Below the pieces are notes generated by a model. That model had not been told where the DNA came from and made no database searches. It was given only the letters and a program-made list of their open reading frames with translations. 64,000 nt of DNA from Actinomadura alba (GTDB taxonomy: Bacteria > Actinomycetota > Actinomycetes > Streptosporangiales > Streptosporangiaceae): contig NZ_JABVEC010000004.1 in assembly GCF_014323705.1 (NCBI RefSeq), positions 186,001 to 250,000 on the forward strand. The letters run 5' to 3'. A program made the translations under genes and the position numbers. Below are positions 26,171 through 35,362 of the stretch, one piece after another; the first letter of the stretch is position 1; every line of letters starts with the position of its first letter.

Positions 26171-28599
26171 GCGGCTTCGGGGAGCCCATCGCGCGGCGTG
26201 AGGATCCCCGGCTCATCACCGGCCAGGGCCGCTACGTCGACGACCTCGGGGCCGGCGCGCTCGCCGCCGCGTTCGTGCGGTCACCGCACGCCCACGCCCG
26301 CGTCGTCGACATCGACGTCGACGCCGCGCTCGACGTGGACGGCCTGGTCGCCATCTACACCTGGGAGGACCTGCCGGGACGGGTGGGCGAGCCGCTGCCG
26401 CTGCTGATCCCGCATCCCTCGCTCACCCACGGCCGTACGGGACACCCACTCGCCCGCGACGTCGTACGGCACGTGGGCGAGCCGATCGTCATGGTCGTCG
26501 CCGAGGACCGCTATCTGGCGGAAGACGCCGCAGAGCGCATCCAGGTGACCTACGAGCCGCTGCCGCCGGTCGTCGGCCTCCGCGAGGCCGCGGACGCCAC
26601 GCGTCTGGTGCACGACGACGTTCCGGGCAACGTCGGCGCGCACATGGTCCAGGAGGTCGCCGGCGAGGGCGGCGCGGACGCCCGCGCGGCGATCGACGCG
26701 GCGCCGCACGTCCTGGAGTTCCGGCTGGACATCGAGCGGAGCGCCTCCATGCCTCTGGAGGGGCGCGGCGTCTACGCGCGCTGGGACACCGACGACGGGT
26801 CGCTGCGCGTCTACTCCTCGACCCAGGCGTCGACGAGCGTGCGCGCGGCCATCGCGGCCAGGCTCGGCCTACCGCCCGGCAAGGTCGAGGTGATCGCACC
26901 CGACGTGGGCGGCGGGTTCGGCGTCAAGATCGTGCATCCGTGGCCCGAGGAGGTGCTCGTCCCGTGGGCGGCGCGCCTGCTGGACCGCGAGGTGAAGTGG
27001 GCCGAGGACCGCCGCGAGCACTTCGTCTCCGCCGCGCACGAACGGGCCCAGGTGCACTTCGTCCGGGTCGGCTTCGACGACGACGGCCGGCTGCTCGGCC
27101 TCGACGTGCGCATCCTGCACGACCACGGCGCCTACACCCCGTACGGCATCATCATCCCGATCATCACGTCGACGCAGCTGCTCGGGCCGTACAAGCCCGG
27201 TGCCTACCGCGTCGAGTTCACCAGCCTCTACACCAACACGGTCATCGTGACGCCCTACCGCGGCGCGGGCCGGCCGCAGGGCGTCTTCTGCATGGAGCGG
27301 ACGATGGACCGCATCGCCGACTTCCTCGGCCGCGACCGCACCGAGGTCCGCGCGGTGAACTTCATCCAGCCCGACGAGTTCCCCTACGACCAGGGCCTGA
27401 TCTTCCAGGACGGCCGGCCGCTCGTCTACGACTCCGGCGACTATCCGGAGTTGCTGCGCAGGGCCAAGAAGCTCATCGACTGGGACGGCTTCGAGAAGGC
27501 GCGCACGGAGGCCGCGGCGCGGGGCCGCCGGATCGGCATCGGCATCGCCGGTTATGTCGAGGGCACCGGCGTGGGGCCGTACGAGGGCGGGCACGTCGAG
27601 ATCGACACGTCCGGGCGCGTGCACGTCTCCACCGGCCTGACCTCGCAGGGCCAGGGACACCAGACCGTCTTCGCCCAGATCGTGGCCTCCGAGCTGGGGG
27701 TCCTCATCGACGACGTGCAGGTGACGACCGGCGACACGCGCCGGTTCGGGTACGCCGTGGGGACGTTCGCGTCGCGCGCGGCGGTGATGAGCGGCAACGC
27801 CATCGCGCTGGCCTGCCGGAAGCTGCGCGACAAGGCGCTGAGGATCGCGGGAGAGGCGCTGGAGGCCGACCCCCGGGATCTCGACATCACCGACGGCGTG
27901 GTGCACGTGCGCGGGAACCCGGCGGCGGCGATCCCGCTCCGCACGGTCGCGGTGCTGTCGAACCCGCTGCGGTACGCCTTCGACGAGGAGGCCAAGCGGG
28001 CGACCCAGTTCGCCGTCTCGGGCTCGATGGACGACCCGCCGATCGCGCCCGGCGACGAACCCGGCCTGGAGGGCAGGGACTACTACTCGCCGCCGAGATC
28101 CACGTTCGCGGCGGGAATGCACGCCGCGATCGTGGAGGTGGACCCCGACACCGCCGAGGTGCGCGTCCTGAAGTACGCCGTCGTGCACGACTGCGGCCGG
28201 CTCATCAACCCGCGGATCGTCGAAGGCCAGATCCACGGCGGCGTCGCCCAGGGCATCGGCGGCGCGCTGTACGAGCGGATGGTCTACGACGGCGCGGGGC
28301 AGTTGCTCAACGCCTCGTTCATGGACTTCCTCATGCCGTACGCCACCGAGATCCCGCGGATCGAGACCGACCACATCGAGACGCCGTCGCCGCTGAACCC
28401 CCTCGGGATCAAGGGCGCGGGCGAGGCCGGGGTCATCCCGGTCTCGGCGGTGATCGCCGCGGCCATCGAGGACGCCGAGGGCATCCGCATCGACGCGATG
28501 CCCATCTCACCGGACGAGATCTTCCGGCTACGGCAACGCGCGGCCACCGGCGACGCCGAACTCCTGAAACGGAGCCGGGGGCGTCCGGTCCCCTCATGA
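26167..28599 (+). CDS. Xanthine dehydrogenase-family molybdenum-binding subunit
   Basis: 810 residues, full length for the family. Landmarks: GEPIARREDPRLITGQGRYV at the N-terminus, GGGFGVKI, TPYRGAGRPQGVF (near 365), TSQGQGHQT (near 495) and the catalytic-glutamate motif KGAGEAGVIPVS (glutamate near 753). The loop lacks the AYXCSFR sequence of true CO dehydrogenase, so this is a form II/xanthine dehydrogenase-like enzyme whose substrate is a heterocycle or aldehyde. The permease, PucR and oxamate genes favour a purine or pyrimidine. The 3' end of the gene is duplicated in damaged form at 33998-34174. Confidence 0.9.
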
Positions 28600-28711
28600 T
28601 CCGGAGGACCCGCTCGCCGAGCGTGACCCCGAGTCCGCGCGGCTCGCATCGGCCGCCCACATCGGAGCGGTCGAGGACTGGCTGCGTACCCGACCGGAAC
28701 AGGAGGACTGA
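28598..28711 (+). pseudogene. 3' remnant of a gene truncated at the Mo-subunit junction
   Basis: One frame reads DPEDPLAERDPESARLAS, then AAHIGAVEDWLRTRPEQED and stop. It has no start codon, but most codons end in G or C and its TGA overlaps the ATG of the next gene (TGATG), as in a real operon pair. The best explanation is the tail of a gene that once preceded the mutarotase gene and whose 5' part was lost where the Mo-subunit gene now ends. The parent family is not recognised. Confidence 0.4.
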
Positions 28712-29025
28712 TGCGCGTCGCGCTGCACACCCGGCTCAAGCCCGGAGCCGAGCAGGAGTACGAACAAGCCCATGGCGAGGTCCCGCGTGAGCTGAGCGAG
28801 GCCATCCGGGCGGCCGGCGCCCGCGAATGGACGATCTGGCGCAGTGGCCTGGACCTCTTCCATGTCATCGACTGCGACGACTACGTCGCCCTACTCGCCG
28901 CTCTGGAGGACCTACCGGTCAACGTCGCCTGGCAGGCCCGGATGGATCATTACCTCGACGTCCCGCATGACTACTCCCCGGACGGAGCCGCCCAGGGCCT
29001 CCCGGTCGTCTGGCGCCTCCCCTGA
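28711..29025 (+). CDS. L-rhamnose mutarotase family protein
   Basis: 104 residues, the normal size of the RhaM/YiiL family. Conserved pieces are MRVALHTRLKPGAEQEYEQ, WTIWRSGLDLFHVIDCDDY and the C-terminal PVVWRLP. The enzyme interconverts anomers of L-rhamnose, and some members act on L-fucose. A strong AGGAGG site lies five bases before the ATG. The downstream alpha-L-fucosidase suggests deoxyhexose use. Confidence 0.88.
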   Translation: MRVALHTRLKPGAEQEYEQAHGEVPRELSEAIRAAGAREWTIWRSGLDLFHVIDCDDYVALLAALEDLPVNVAWQARMDHYLDVPHDYSPDGAAQGLPVVWRLP

Positions 29026-29273
29026 CCGCACTGCTCTATGCGCGGCGCAACGAACTGACAGCACGTATCACTCGGCGAGGCCGGGTTCTGGGGTTCCTCC
29101 GGTTCTCCGTCGGCAGCGCCTCGGCGGTGTGCGTGCACGCTGTGGAGCCAAGTTCTTACCGCCCCGCAGCGGGAAGAGATCCGACCTATCTTGAAGTTTT
29201 CCCCCATTGGATCTTGGAAGCGGCATGTTTGCGTGCTTTCATCGGATCTCTACCCGCTCAATCAGGAGACCTG

Positions 29274-31733
29274 ATGATGCGCAGATCCCTCTGTGCCCTT
29301 CTCACCCTGCTGCTCGCGTTCGGCACGCTCGTCTCCCCGGGCAGTGCCGCCGCTGAAGCGGGGCAGGCCAAGGGCATTCCCGGCACCGTCGAACTCAGCC
29401 CCGATCCCGACCTCGCCGCGTGGCAGCGGCTGCAGTACGGGATGTTCATCCATTGGGGCATCTACTCCGAGCTCGGCGGCGTCTGGCAGGGCAAGCCGGT
29501 GACCAGCGGTTACAGCGAGCAGATCCAGATGTGGGCCAACATTTCCAAGGCCGATTACCGCGAGGTGGCGCACCGGTTCCAGCCGGACAAGTTCGATCCG
29601 GCGGCGATCTGCGGCCTCGCGAAGCGCGCGGGGATGCGGTACGTCGTCATCACGAGCAAGCACCACGACGGCTTCTCGATGTTCGACACCGCCACCACCG
29701 ACTACAACATCGTCGACGCCACGCGATACGGCCGCGACCCCCTGAAGCTCCTCGCCGACGAGTGCCGCCGCCAGGGCCTCGGCTTCGGCTTCTACTTCTC
29801 CCTCGTCGACTGGTACCAGGGGCACCAGTTCGACGGCGGCAACAACAACCCGATCCCGGCGTCGATGGAACCGGTGATCGAGGCGCAGATCCGCGAGCTG
29901 ATGTCCAACTACGGCAAGATCTCCGAGGTCTGGTTCGACATGTCCTCGCCGACAGTGGCGCAGAGCCAGAAGTTCGCGGGCATCGTCCGCGAGCTGCAGC
30001 CCCAGGCTGCGATCAACAGCCGCGTCTGGAACAACGTCGGCGACTTCCGCACCCTCGGCGACAATGAGATTCCGTCCGTCCCGCTCGACGGCACCTGGCA
30101 GACGCCGGCGTCGATCTACCACGAAACCTGGGGATACCGCAGCTGGCAGAAACGCGACGACCTGCCGGGCAAGATCCGCGACCTTGTCGTCGGCCTGACC
30201 GGTGTCCGCGCCCGTGGCGGCAACTACCTGCTCAACGTCGGCCCCCGCGGCGACGGCTCGGTCGTCGAGTTCGAAGCCGACGTGCTGAACGGCATCGGTG
30301 ACTGGCTCAACCGTCACCCCGGCGCCGTGCTCGGCGCGTCCGCCACCAGGTTCGGCGGGCAGCCGTGGGGCGAGGTCACTGTCAACGGCTCGAACCTGTA
30401 CCTCCACATCACCCACTGGCCCGAGTCTGGGGAGCTGCGACTCCCTGGCCTCGCCACGAAGGTGCGCGGCGTCATCGAGGACGGCGCGGGCCGGCTCAAC
30501 TGGCGCATGGACGGCAACGACCTCGTGGTGTCGCTCCCCGAAAAGCCGCACGACCAGGTCCTGCCGGTGCTGCGCGTGACCCTCGGTGGTGAGCTGCGGA
30601 TCATTCCCCCGAACACGGTCCGGGCGCGGGACGCCTGGCTGCTCACCGACTTCGAGAAGGGCTACAGCTACGCCGACACCGGCAGCTACGGCAGCACCCG
30701 CCGCACGACCGTCCGGCAGACCGGGTACCTGCTGACCGACCGCGCGGCGCGGGTCTCGCTGACCGTCCACGGCACGGCGGAGCCCGCCACCCGCTACCGC
30801 GTCGCCTTCGGCGGTCAGGAGCGGGTGGTCACCGGCGCCGAGCTGACCGGCGGCGCAGTGGGCCCGTTCACCGTCGTGCCGAACCAGGTCACGCCAGTGA
30901 CGATCAGCCGGGCCGACCCCACCCACCAGGGTCAAGACCTCAACCTGAGCGTCGACACGGCACTGGTCGCCGCAACCGACCGGCTGGTCGGCTGGGTGAA
31001 TGCCCCGAAACAGCTGGAGGCCGGCACCACGACCGAGATCCCCGTGTTCGTGACGAACCCGCTCCGCCACGCGGCGAGCGGCTCGGTCACGCTCCGCCTG
31101 CCGAGCGGCTGGTCCGCGGGCCGGCCCGTCTCATTCCGCGACCTCGCGCCCGGCCAGACGATCGAGGCGCGGATCCCGGTGACCGTTCCCGCCGACGCCG
31201 AGTTGGGCGCGGCGTCACTCGCCGTCGACCTGTCGAGCGACAGCCCGCACCTCGAACTGGCCGACCAGGTCGCGGTCGTGCTGCCCAACGTCGCGCGCGG
31301 CAAGCCCGCCACCCAGGTCAGCACCGCATGGGGCGGGGTACCGGAGCGGGCCGTAGACGGCAGCACCGCAGGCGACTACCTGAAGGACCAGTCGGCCTCG
31401 CACACGGCCGAGCCGTCCAACCAGGCCTGGTGGCAGGTCGATCTCACCCAGCAGTACCCGGTGGACACCGTGGAGATCTGGAACCGCTCCGACTGCTGTA
31501 CGGAGCGCCTCTCGAACTACTGGGTCATCGTGTCACCGACACCGATCACCACCGACTCGCTCACCGAGGCGCTCGCCACCCCCGGCGCCACCGCCGTCCA
31601 CCGGACAGACACCGCCGGCCGCCCGACCGTCGTCGACCTCAACGGCGCCACCGGCCGATACGTGCGAGTCCAGCTCGAATCGACGACCAACCCGCTCACA
31701 CTCACCGAAGTGATGGTGCGCCCCGGGCGATAG
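29274..31733 (+). CDS. Secreted GH29 alpha-L-fucosidase with discoidin-type domain
   Basis: 819 residues. A Sec signal peptide covers residues 1-28 (MMRRSLCALLTLLLAFGTL, cleavage near AAA-EAG). The GH29 catalytic TIM barrel spans about 45-370, with FIHWGIYSE, ITSKHHDGFSMFD and the nucleophile in EVWFDM (Asp222). A middle beta-rich region follows, and the C-terminal 130 residues form an F5/8 type C carbohydrate-binding module (ERAVDGSTAGDYLKDQS, NQAWWQVDLTQQYPVDTVEIW as shorter motifs WWQVDL and VEIWNR). It releases L-fucose from outside glycans. An AGGAG site precedes ATG 29274; a second ATG follows directly. Confidence 0.9.
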   Translation: MMRRSLCALLTLLLAFGTLVSPGSAAAEAGQAKGIPGTVELSPDPDLAAWQRLQYGMFIHWGIYSELGGVWQGKPVTSGYSEQIQMWANISKADYREVAHRFQPDKFDPAAICGLAKRAGMRYVVITSKHHDGFSMFDTATTDYNIVDATRYGRDPLKLLADECRRQGLGFGFYFSLVDWYQGHQFDGGNNNPIPASMEPVIEAQIRELMSNYGKISEVWFDMSSPTVAQSQKFAGIVRELQPQAAINSRVWNNVGDFRTLGDNEIPSVPLDGTWQTPASIYHETWGYRSWQKRDDLPGKIRDLVVGLTGVRARGGNYLLNVGPRGDGSVVEFEADVLNGIGDWLNRHPGAVLGASATRFGGQPWGEVTVNGSNLYLHITHWPESGELRLPGLATKVRGVIEDGAGRLNWRMDGNDLVVSLPEKPHDQVLPVLRVTLGGELRIIPPNTVRARDAWLLTDFEKGYSYADTGSYGSTRRTTVRQTGYLLTDRAARVSLTVHGTAEPATRYRVAFGGQERVVTGAELTGGAVGPFTVVPNQVTPVTISRADPTHQGQDLNLSVDTALVAATDRLVGWVNAPKQLEAGTTTEIPVFVTNPLRHAASGSVTLRLPSGWSAGRPVSFRDLAPGQTIEARIPVTVPADAELGAASLAVDLSSDSPHLELADQVAVVLPNVARGKPATQVSTAWGGVPERAVDGSTAGDYLKDQSASHTAEPSNQAWWQVDLTQQYPVDTVEIWNRSDCCTERLSNYWVIVSPTPITTDSLTEALATPGATAVHRTDTAGRPTVVDLNGATGRYVRVQLESTTNPLTLTEVMVRPGR

Positions 31734-31794
31734 CGTCGGTCGCCGGCTTGGGTCCTCCTAACGGAGTGGAAGTACATCGGTAAGCCCGGCAACC

Positions 31795-31842
31795 GCGGTA
31801 TCCCGCAAGACATGCCGCGCGGCATGTCCTGTGGGATACCGC
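31795..31842. terminator. Long near-perfect hairpin after fucosidase
   Basis: Two nested perfect stems, GCGGTATCCC/GGGATACCGC (10 bp) and ACATGCC/GGCATGT (7 bp), joined by a 5x5 segment in which four positions can still pair (one as a G-T wobble), giving about 21 paired positions around a GCGC loop. It lies 61 bases after the fucosidase stop. It may be a bidirectional terminator or a repeat end, since there is no T tract. Confidence 0.6.
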
Positions 31843-32125
31843 AGTCCGCCGGTCCTCGGCGCCGTTGGGGTAGGTCGCGTCCCCGTAATGCTGCTCGTCC
31901 AGCAGCGCAGTCCGTCGTGGCCGGCCCTCGGGCAGATCGGGAAACGTGATGGCCGCGGTGTCGATCGAGCGCCTGTAGGTGCAGGTAAATACGCACTTCG
32001 GGTTCAGATCGGCCAGGGCCTCGCCCAGCCACACCGACTGGCGGAACCCGAGCGGGGTCAGGCCGACGACGTTGCGCGAGATGTCGTGGGCCGCCTGACC
32101 GCTGTAGGTGCGACGGTCGGCGCAC
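31843..32125 (-). pseudogene. Histidine phosphatase-family remnant
   Basis: The minus strand reads SGQAAHDISRNVVGLTPLG, FRQSVWLGEALADLNP, VFTCTYRRSIDTAAITFPDLP and DEQHYGDATYPNG in one frame. The order matches phosphoglycerate mutase-like phosphatases (LTPLG-RQA---GEAL, VFTS--RR--DTA, E--YG). The expected RHG catalytic motif is missing at the start and the C-terminal half is replaced by the hairpin at 31795-31842. A truncated, non-functional copy. Confidence 0.5.
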
Positions 32126-32144
32126 GCTGGGGTCCTGCTCGACG

Positions 32145-32468
32145 GTCGGTTCGGACATCGGGCCGCTCCGGCAGCTCATCCAGGACCGGACCGCCCATGT
32201 TCAGCAGGCGCAGAATTTGCGGACTGACGCGATACCGGATGGTGAGTGGCTAAAGCAGGCGCTGGTATCCATGCTCCAGGTCACGCTCGACGCCGATCAG
32301 AAGTACCTGGCCTGGGCTCAGCGGCCGAACTGTACGAGTGCCTACACGGATTCCACCATCACCGCGGCCAACTACGCCGCCACCACCGCGAAGCGGATGT
32401 TCGTCGATCTGTGGAACGACATCGCCTTTCAGTACGGCCAGCCGACGTACCGGTGGGACCACCTCTAA
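32145..32468 (+). pseudogene. 5'-truncated gene of unknown function
   Basis: An open plus-strand frame reads SDIGPLRQLIQDRTAHVQQ, then DGEWLKQALVSMLQVTLDAD and ends MFVDLWNDIAFQYGQPTYRW plus DHL and stop. The amino acid pattern and codon use look like true protein, but no plausible start codon precedes the open part (only a TTG at 32217 and an ATG at 32271). I read it as the C-terminal remnant of a lost gene. Not recognised. Confidence 0.35.
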
Positions 32469-32529
32469 CCCATCGACTTTGCGTCCCCCAGGGACTGGCG
32501 GATCCGGTGGGTGAGGGCCCGTGGCGTGC

Positions 32530-32690
32530 GGCGTCGGAAGTCGAGTTCGCTCCGCTTCACCCGGCGAGCAGATGGGCAAGTCGTCCATCGACAGCGACAG
32601 GCGGCCTGCGTTGGGTTCTTGCTGTCTCGCACGCCAAATGGTTCGGGGATCTGGGCCACTTCGACACAGGATGAGCTGGTGCCGTTCACA
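32530..32690 (-). pseudogene. DUF397 remnant
   Basis: The minus strand encodes NGTSSSCVEVAQIPEPFGVR followed by DSKNP, the core signature of DUF397 small proteins, which in actinomycetes are usually paired with an XRE regulator. After DSKNP the normal motif L-F---W--F---VK-GE-D can only be recovered by shifting frame (GRLSLSMD in one frame, WTTCPSARRVKRSELD in another). The N-terminal third is absent. No partner regulator lies next to it. Confidence 0.5.
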
Positions 32691-32777
32691 GACCTGCTGC
32701 TCTTGCGCCGAACCGGGGGTCATCTTCTTCCGCGCCCGGAGGCGTGGGGGCCGCGGCGGCGTCTCAGAGCCCGCGGT

Positions 32778-33629
32778 TCAGCCGCCGCTTGAGTCGAACA
32801 GGTCGGTGATGGAGGTGGCGACGGCGGCGCGGTCGAGCCAGGTGTCGAGTTGCCGCTGGTCGGTGCACTGCCGGATGCGGGTTCGGGCGTCTTCGGGTAC
32901 GTCGATGCGCCGGGCGGCCAGGACTCTCAACAGCGCCTGGGCCTCGCCTTCTGCTCGGCCTTCGGCCAGGCCTTCGTCTTTGCCGCGTCCGTAGTGTTCG
33001 CGGGCGAAGGGGCTGTAGACCGGCCAGGTGGCAGATGACATGAGCTCCTCCAGGATGCGTTGTACCGCCGGCGCGGCCATGCTGTATGCGTACTCATAGT
33101 ACTGCGGAGCGTGTTCGGGCTTCAGGATCTCCAGCGCCCCCACGAACGCCTCCGCCACCTGGGGCTTTCGCCCGTGCACCATCACCGACATCGCCGCGAG
33201 CTCGGGATGAGCCGCGGCCTCGTCGGCGTCGGTGATGATCGGAACGTCATCCGGCCCCAGCACCACGGCTCGGAACACGTAGCCGGGCAGCTCGGTGGGG
33301 GTCGGCTCGGCGAAATACGCCGCCGCCTCGGCATTGGGACACATGCACAGCACGGTCACGGGGCGGCGCAGCAGCAGCCACAGCGCCGCGGCATAACGCG
33401 GTAACTGCCTGCGCTTGGACTCGGTCTTTTCGTGCTGAACCTCCACGATGATCCCGTGCACCGGCGTCTGGGGCGCACCCACCGTGATCACCGTGTCCGG
33501 CTGGAAATCCTTCGACGGCCGGTCATTGAAGTCATTGCTCTCCAGCCGCACCGGCACCGCCGTGGGCACCTCGACGCCCTTCAGATCACGAAGGACCTCC
33601 ACGGCAAGCTCAGGCCCATCACGGAACAA
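32778..33629 (-). CDS. Rpn-like PD-(D/E)XK family hypothetical protein
   Basis: 283 residues from a TTG start. It belongs to the large actinomycete family annotated as hypothetical or Rpn/DUF4351-like, with a nuclease-type core: PDTVITVG (Asp45) and IIVEVQHEK (Glu63, Gln65). A C-terminal alpha-helical tail carries the typical EGLAEGRAEGEAQALLRVL repeat. The family start usually reads M-P-RHDAINQLFRDGPELAVEVL; here RHDAINQ is encoded just upstream but out of frame with the only ATG, unless the C6 run at about 33650 had one more C. The gene may therefore be inactivated or use a weak start. Confidence 0.6.
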   Translation of the reverse strand: MFRDGPELAVEVLRDLKGVEVPTAVPVRLESNDFNDRPSKDFQPDTVITVGAPQTPVHGIIVEVQHEKTESKRRQLPRYAAALWLLLRRPVTVLCMCPNAEAAAYFAEPTPTELPGYVFRAVVLGPDDVPIITDADEAAAHPELAAMSVMVHGRKPQVAEAFVGALEILKPEHAPQYYEYAYSMAAPAVQRILEELMSSATWPVYSPFAREHYGRGKDEGLAEGRAEGEAQALLRVLAARRIDVPEDARTRIRQCTDQRQLDTWLDRAAVATSITDLFDSSGG

Positions 33630-33875
33630 CTGGTTGATGGCGTCATGACGGGGGGCGGCATGTCGCGCGAAGTTACAGCATGAACTCGCTCAGTAGCGCC
33701 TCTTCGATGCGACCACACTATTCCTGCTGATGAGGTGCTTCTTCTTCCTGGCTCTCATGTGTACGCGGACGGCTCGGGACAACCTGGCCACCTCGACATG
33801 CGGCGGATCCGGGCCGGAGCGTCCACACCAGCGGACTGGTACGCCGGCGAGCGGTCAGGCCGTCCGGCCGCGGTC

Positions 33876-33998
33876 GGTGTTCTGTCCCGTGAGGTTGGGT
33901 CGACGGCTGGCGGGTGGTCGGCCGTGGAGTGCGGTGTGGCCGCGGTGGTGATCGTCGGTGTGTAGCCAGTGCGGCAGTGCTTGGCGGCGTTCGGTTTC
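33876..33998 (-). mobile_element. IS481-family transposase C-terminal remnant
   Basis: The minus strand reads ETERRQALPHWLHTDDHHRG then HTALHGRPPASRRPNLTGQNT, the classical C-terminus of IS481-type integrase-core transposases (-ERR-ALP-WLH-YNHHR-HTALGG-PP--R--NL-G-NT). Only the last 41 codons survive. The fragment stops exactly where the copy of the Mo-subunit gene begins, so this is a rearrangement junction. No inverted ends could be assigned. Confidence 0.7.
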
Positions 33999-34174
33999 GG
34001 ATGGTCTACGACGCGGCGGTGATCGCCGCGGCGATCGAGGACGCCGAGGGTTTCCGCGTCGACGCGATGCCCATCTCACCGGACGAGATATTCCGGTTGC
34101 GGCGCCGCGCGGCGGCGGGCGGCGCCGAGTCCCTCCACAGGGAGCGACGTCACGCCGGCCGGCCGGCCTCTTGA
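33998..34174 (+). pseudogene. Duplicated 3' fragment of Mo-subunit gene with internal deletion
   Basis: The plus strand reads MVYDAAVIAAAIEDAEGFRV then DAMPISPDEIFRLRRRAA and continues to a stop at 34172-34174. The same peptide with few changes is the C-terminus of the Mo subunit at 28450-28570. The DNA is about 90% identical over roughly 110 bp. The first bases match 28276-28290 (CGGATGGTCTACGAC) and then jump to the equivalent of 28446, so about 155 bp are missing at a shared GCGG. Confidence 0.75.
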
Positions 34175-34324
34175 CGCAGGTCTTCCGCGGTCGTTCGCTT
34201 CTCCGGCCGGTCCGCCCGAGATGTCCTGGCGCCGGCGGGATTGCTGGGGGAGCGGGGGACCGTCAATCCCGCCGGCGTGTGAACACTAGTGCCGTTCCCC
34301 TCGGGCTCGCGACCCTTTGGCGAT

Positions 34325-35173
34325 CTAGCTCGTCGCCGCCACGGCGTCCGGTGCGTTGCCGCCGAGCGACTTCGGCACGTAGTTCTCGACCGCCGCGGGC
34401 CGGAAGCCCTGTTCCCTGATCCAGCCGAGGATCGTGGTGAAGTCCTTGGCGAGGCCCTTGCGGTAATGCATGAGCACGATGTCGCCCGGCGCGAAGCCCT
34501 TGCCGCCGTCGCTTCGGACGAACTCGCCGCGAACGCCCCGGGGTGAGCTGGTGCCGTTGTAGTACTCCGCGGACCACAGCATGATCGACTTTATGCCGCA
34601 GTCCCGGGCGGCCTGCCGGGTGGTCTGGTTGAAGCTGCCGAACGGCGGCCGGAGTATCTGTGGCCGCCGGCCGTACTGCGCGGTGATGGTGTCGGACGAC
34701 CGGCAGATCTCCCGTTTCTGCGCCTCCGCCGGCAGAGCGGCCAGGTCGGGATGGCTGACGGTGTGGTTCTCCATCTGTGAACCCGCGTTGCGCAGCGCCC
34801 AGAAGTACTGGCCGTGGCCCTTGACGTAGCTCGTCGTCAGGAAGGTGAGGATGGGCACCCGCTGTCTTCGCACGAGGTCGACGAAGGCGGCGTCGTATTC
34901 GTAGCCGTCGTCGATGGTGAGGAACACGACCTTGTCCTGAGTCCGGATCCGGTTGAAGACCGCAGGCAGGCCGTCGCCGCTCTTCTGCGGCGGAGTCCAC
35001 GAGCCCGGCTTCGGCTTCGGCCACCGCTGGTCGGCGAACATGGCCGGCAACCGCGTCCGCAGCGACGGCTGCGTGTCGTTCGTCGTCCGTCCCTCGACCT
35101 CCGGCCACGCGCCCGCGCTCACCCCCAGCACGGCGGCGATCACGCATGAGATCACTGGGAACCTGCCTCGCAT
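34325..35173 (-). CDS. Secreted polysaccharide deacetylase (NodB domain)
   Basis: 282 residues. An N-terminal signal or anchor (residues 1-22) precedes a NodB homology domain: TIDDG (86-90) with the catalytic and metal aspartates, NHTVSHPDL (136-144) with the two metal histidines, RPPFGSFNQ (175-183) and DIVLMHY near the C-terminus. It belongs to carbohydrate esterase family 4, which removes N- or O-acetyl groups from chitin, peptidoglycan or related polymers. ATG 35173 has a GAGG site eight bases upstream. Confidence 0.85.
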   Translation of the reverse strand: MRGRFPVISCVIAAVLGVSAGAWPEVEGRTTNDTQPSLRTRLPAMFADQRWPKPKPGSWTPPQKSGDGLPAVFNRIRTQDKVVFLTIDDGYEYDAAFVDLVRRQRVPILTFLTTSYVKGHGQYFWALRNAGSQMENHTVSHPDLAALPAEAQKREICRSSDTITAQYGRRPQILRPPFGSFNQTTRQAARDCGIKSIMLWSAEYYNGTSSPRGVRGEFVRSDGGKGFAPGDIVLMHYRKGLAKDFTTILGWIREQGFRPAAVENYVPKSLGGNAPDAVAATS

Positions 35174-35350
35174 CTGCGGAGCCTCTCGAAGCGACGGGGT
35201 CACGGACACCTGGGTTGACGCGTGCGCGCAGGGGCAGGTTCGCACATCATTGAACGGTCAGCGAGATCAGCCACGCGAAAGGAGACACTTGCCAATGAAC
35301 CGGTCCGTGCTCGGCAGGTGTTGCCCGTTCACGCCGTCGGGCGCGTTCCC

Positions 35351-35356
35351 TAGTGT
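35351..35356 (+). promoter_or_regulatory. -10 box of leaderless coxG-like gene
   Basis: TAGTGT ends six bases before ATG 35363, consistent with a leaderless message. Confidence 0.45.
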
Positions 35357-35362
35357 CGCCCC

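Larger units (their letters stand above)
33630..34324. other. Gene-poor rearranged stretch
   Basis: Apart from the IS481 and Mo-subunit fragments, nothing recognisable was found in 33630-33875 and 34175-34324. Reading frames here have no family resemblance and mixed codon use. The stretch separates the Rpn-like gene from the polysaccharide deacetylase. Confidence 0.5.
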
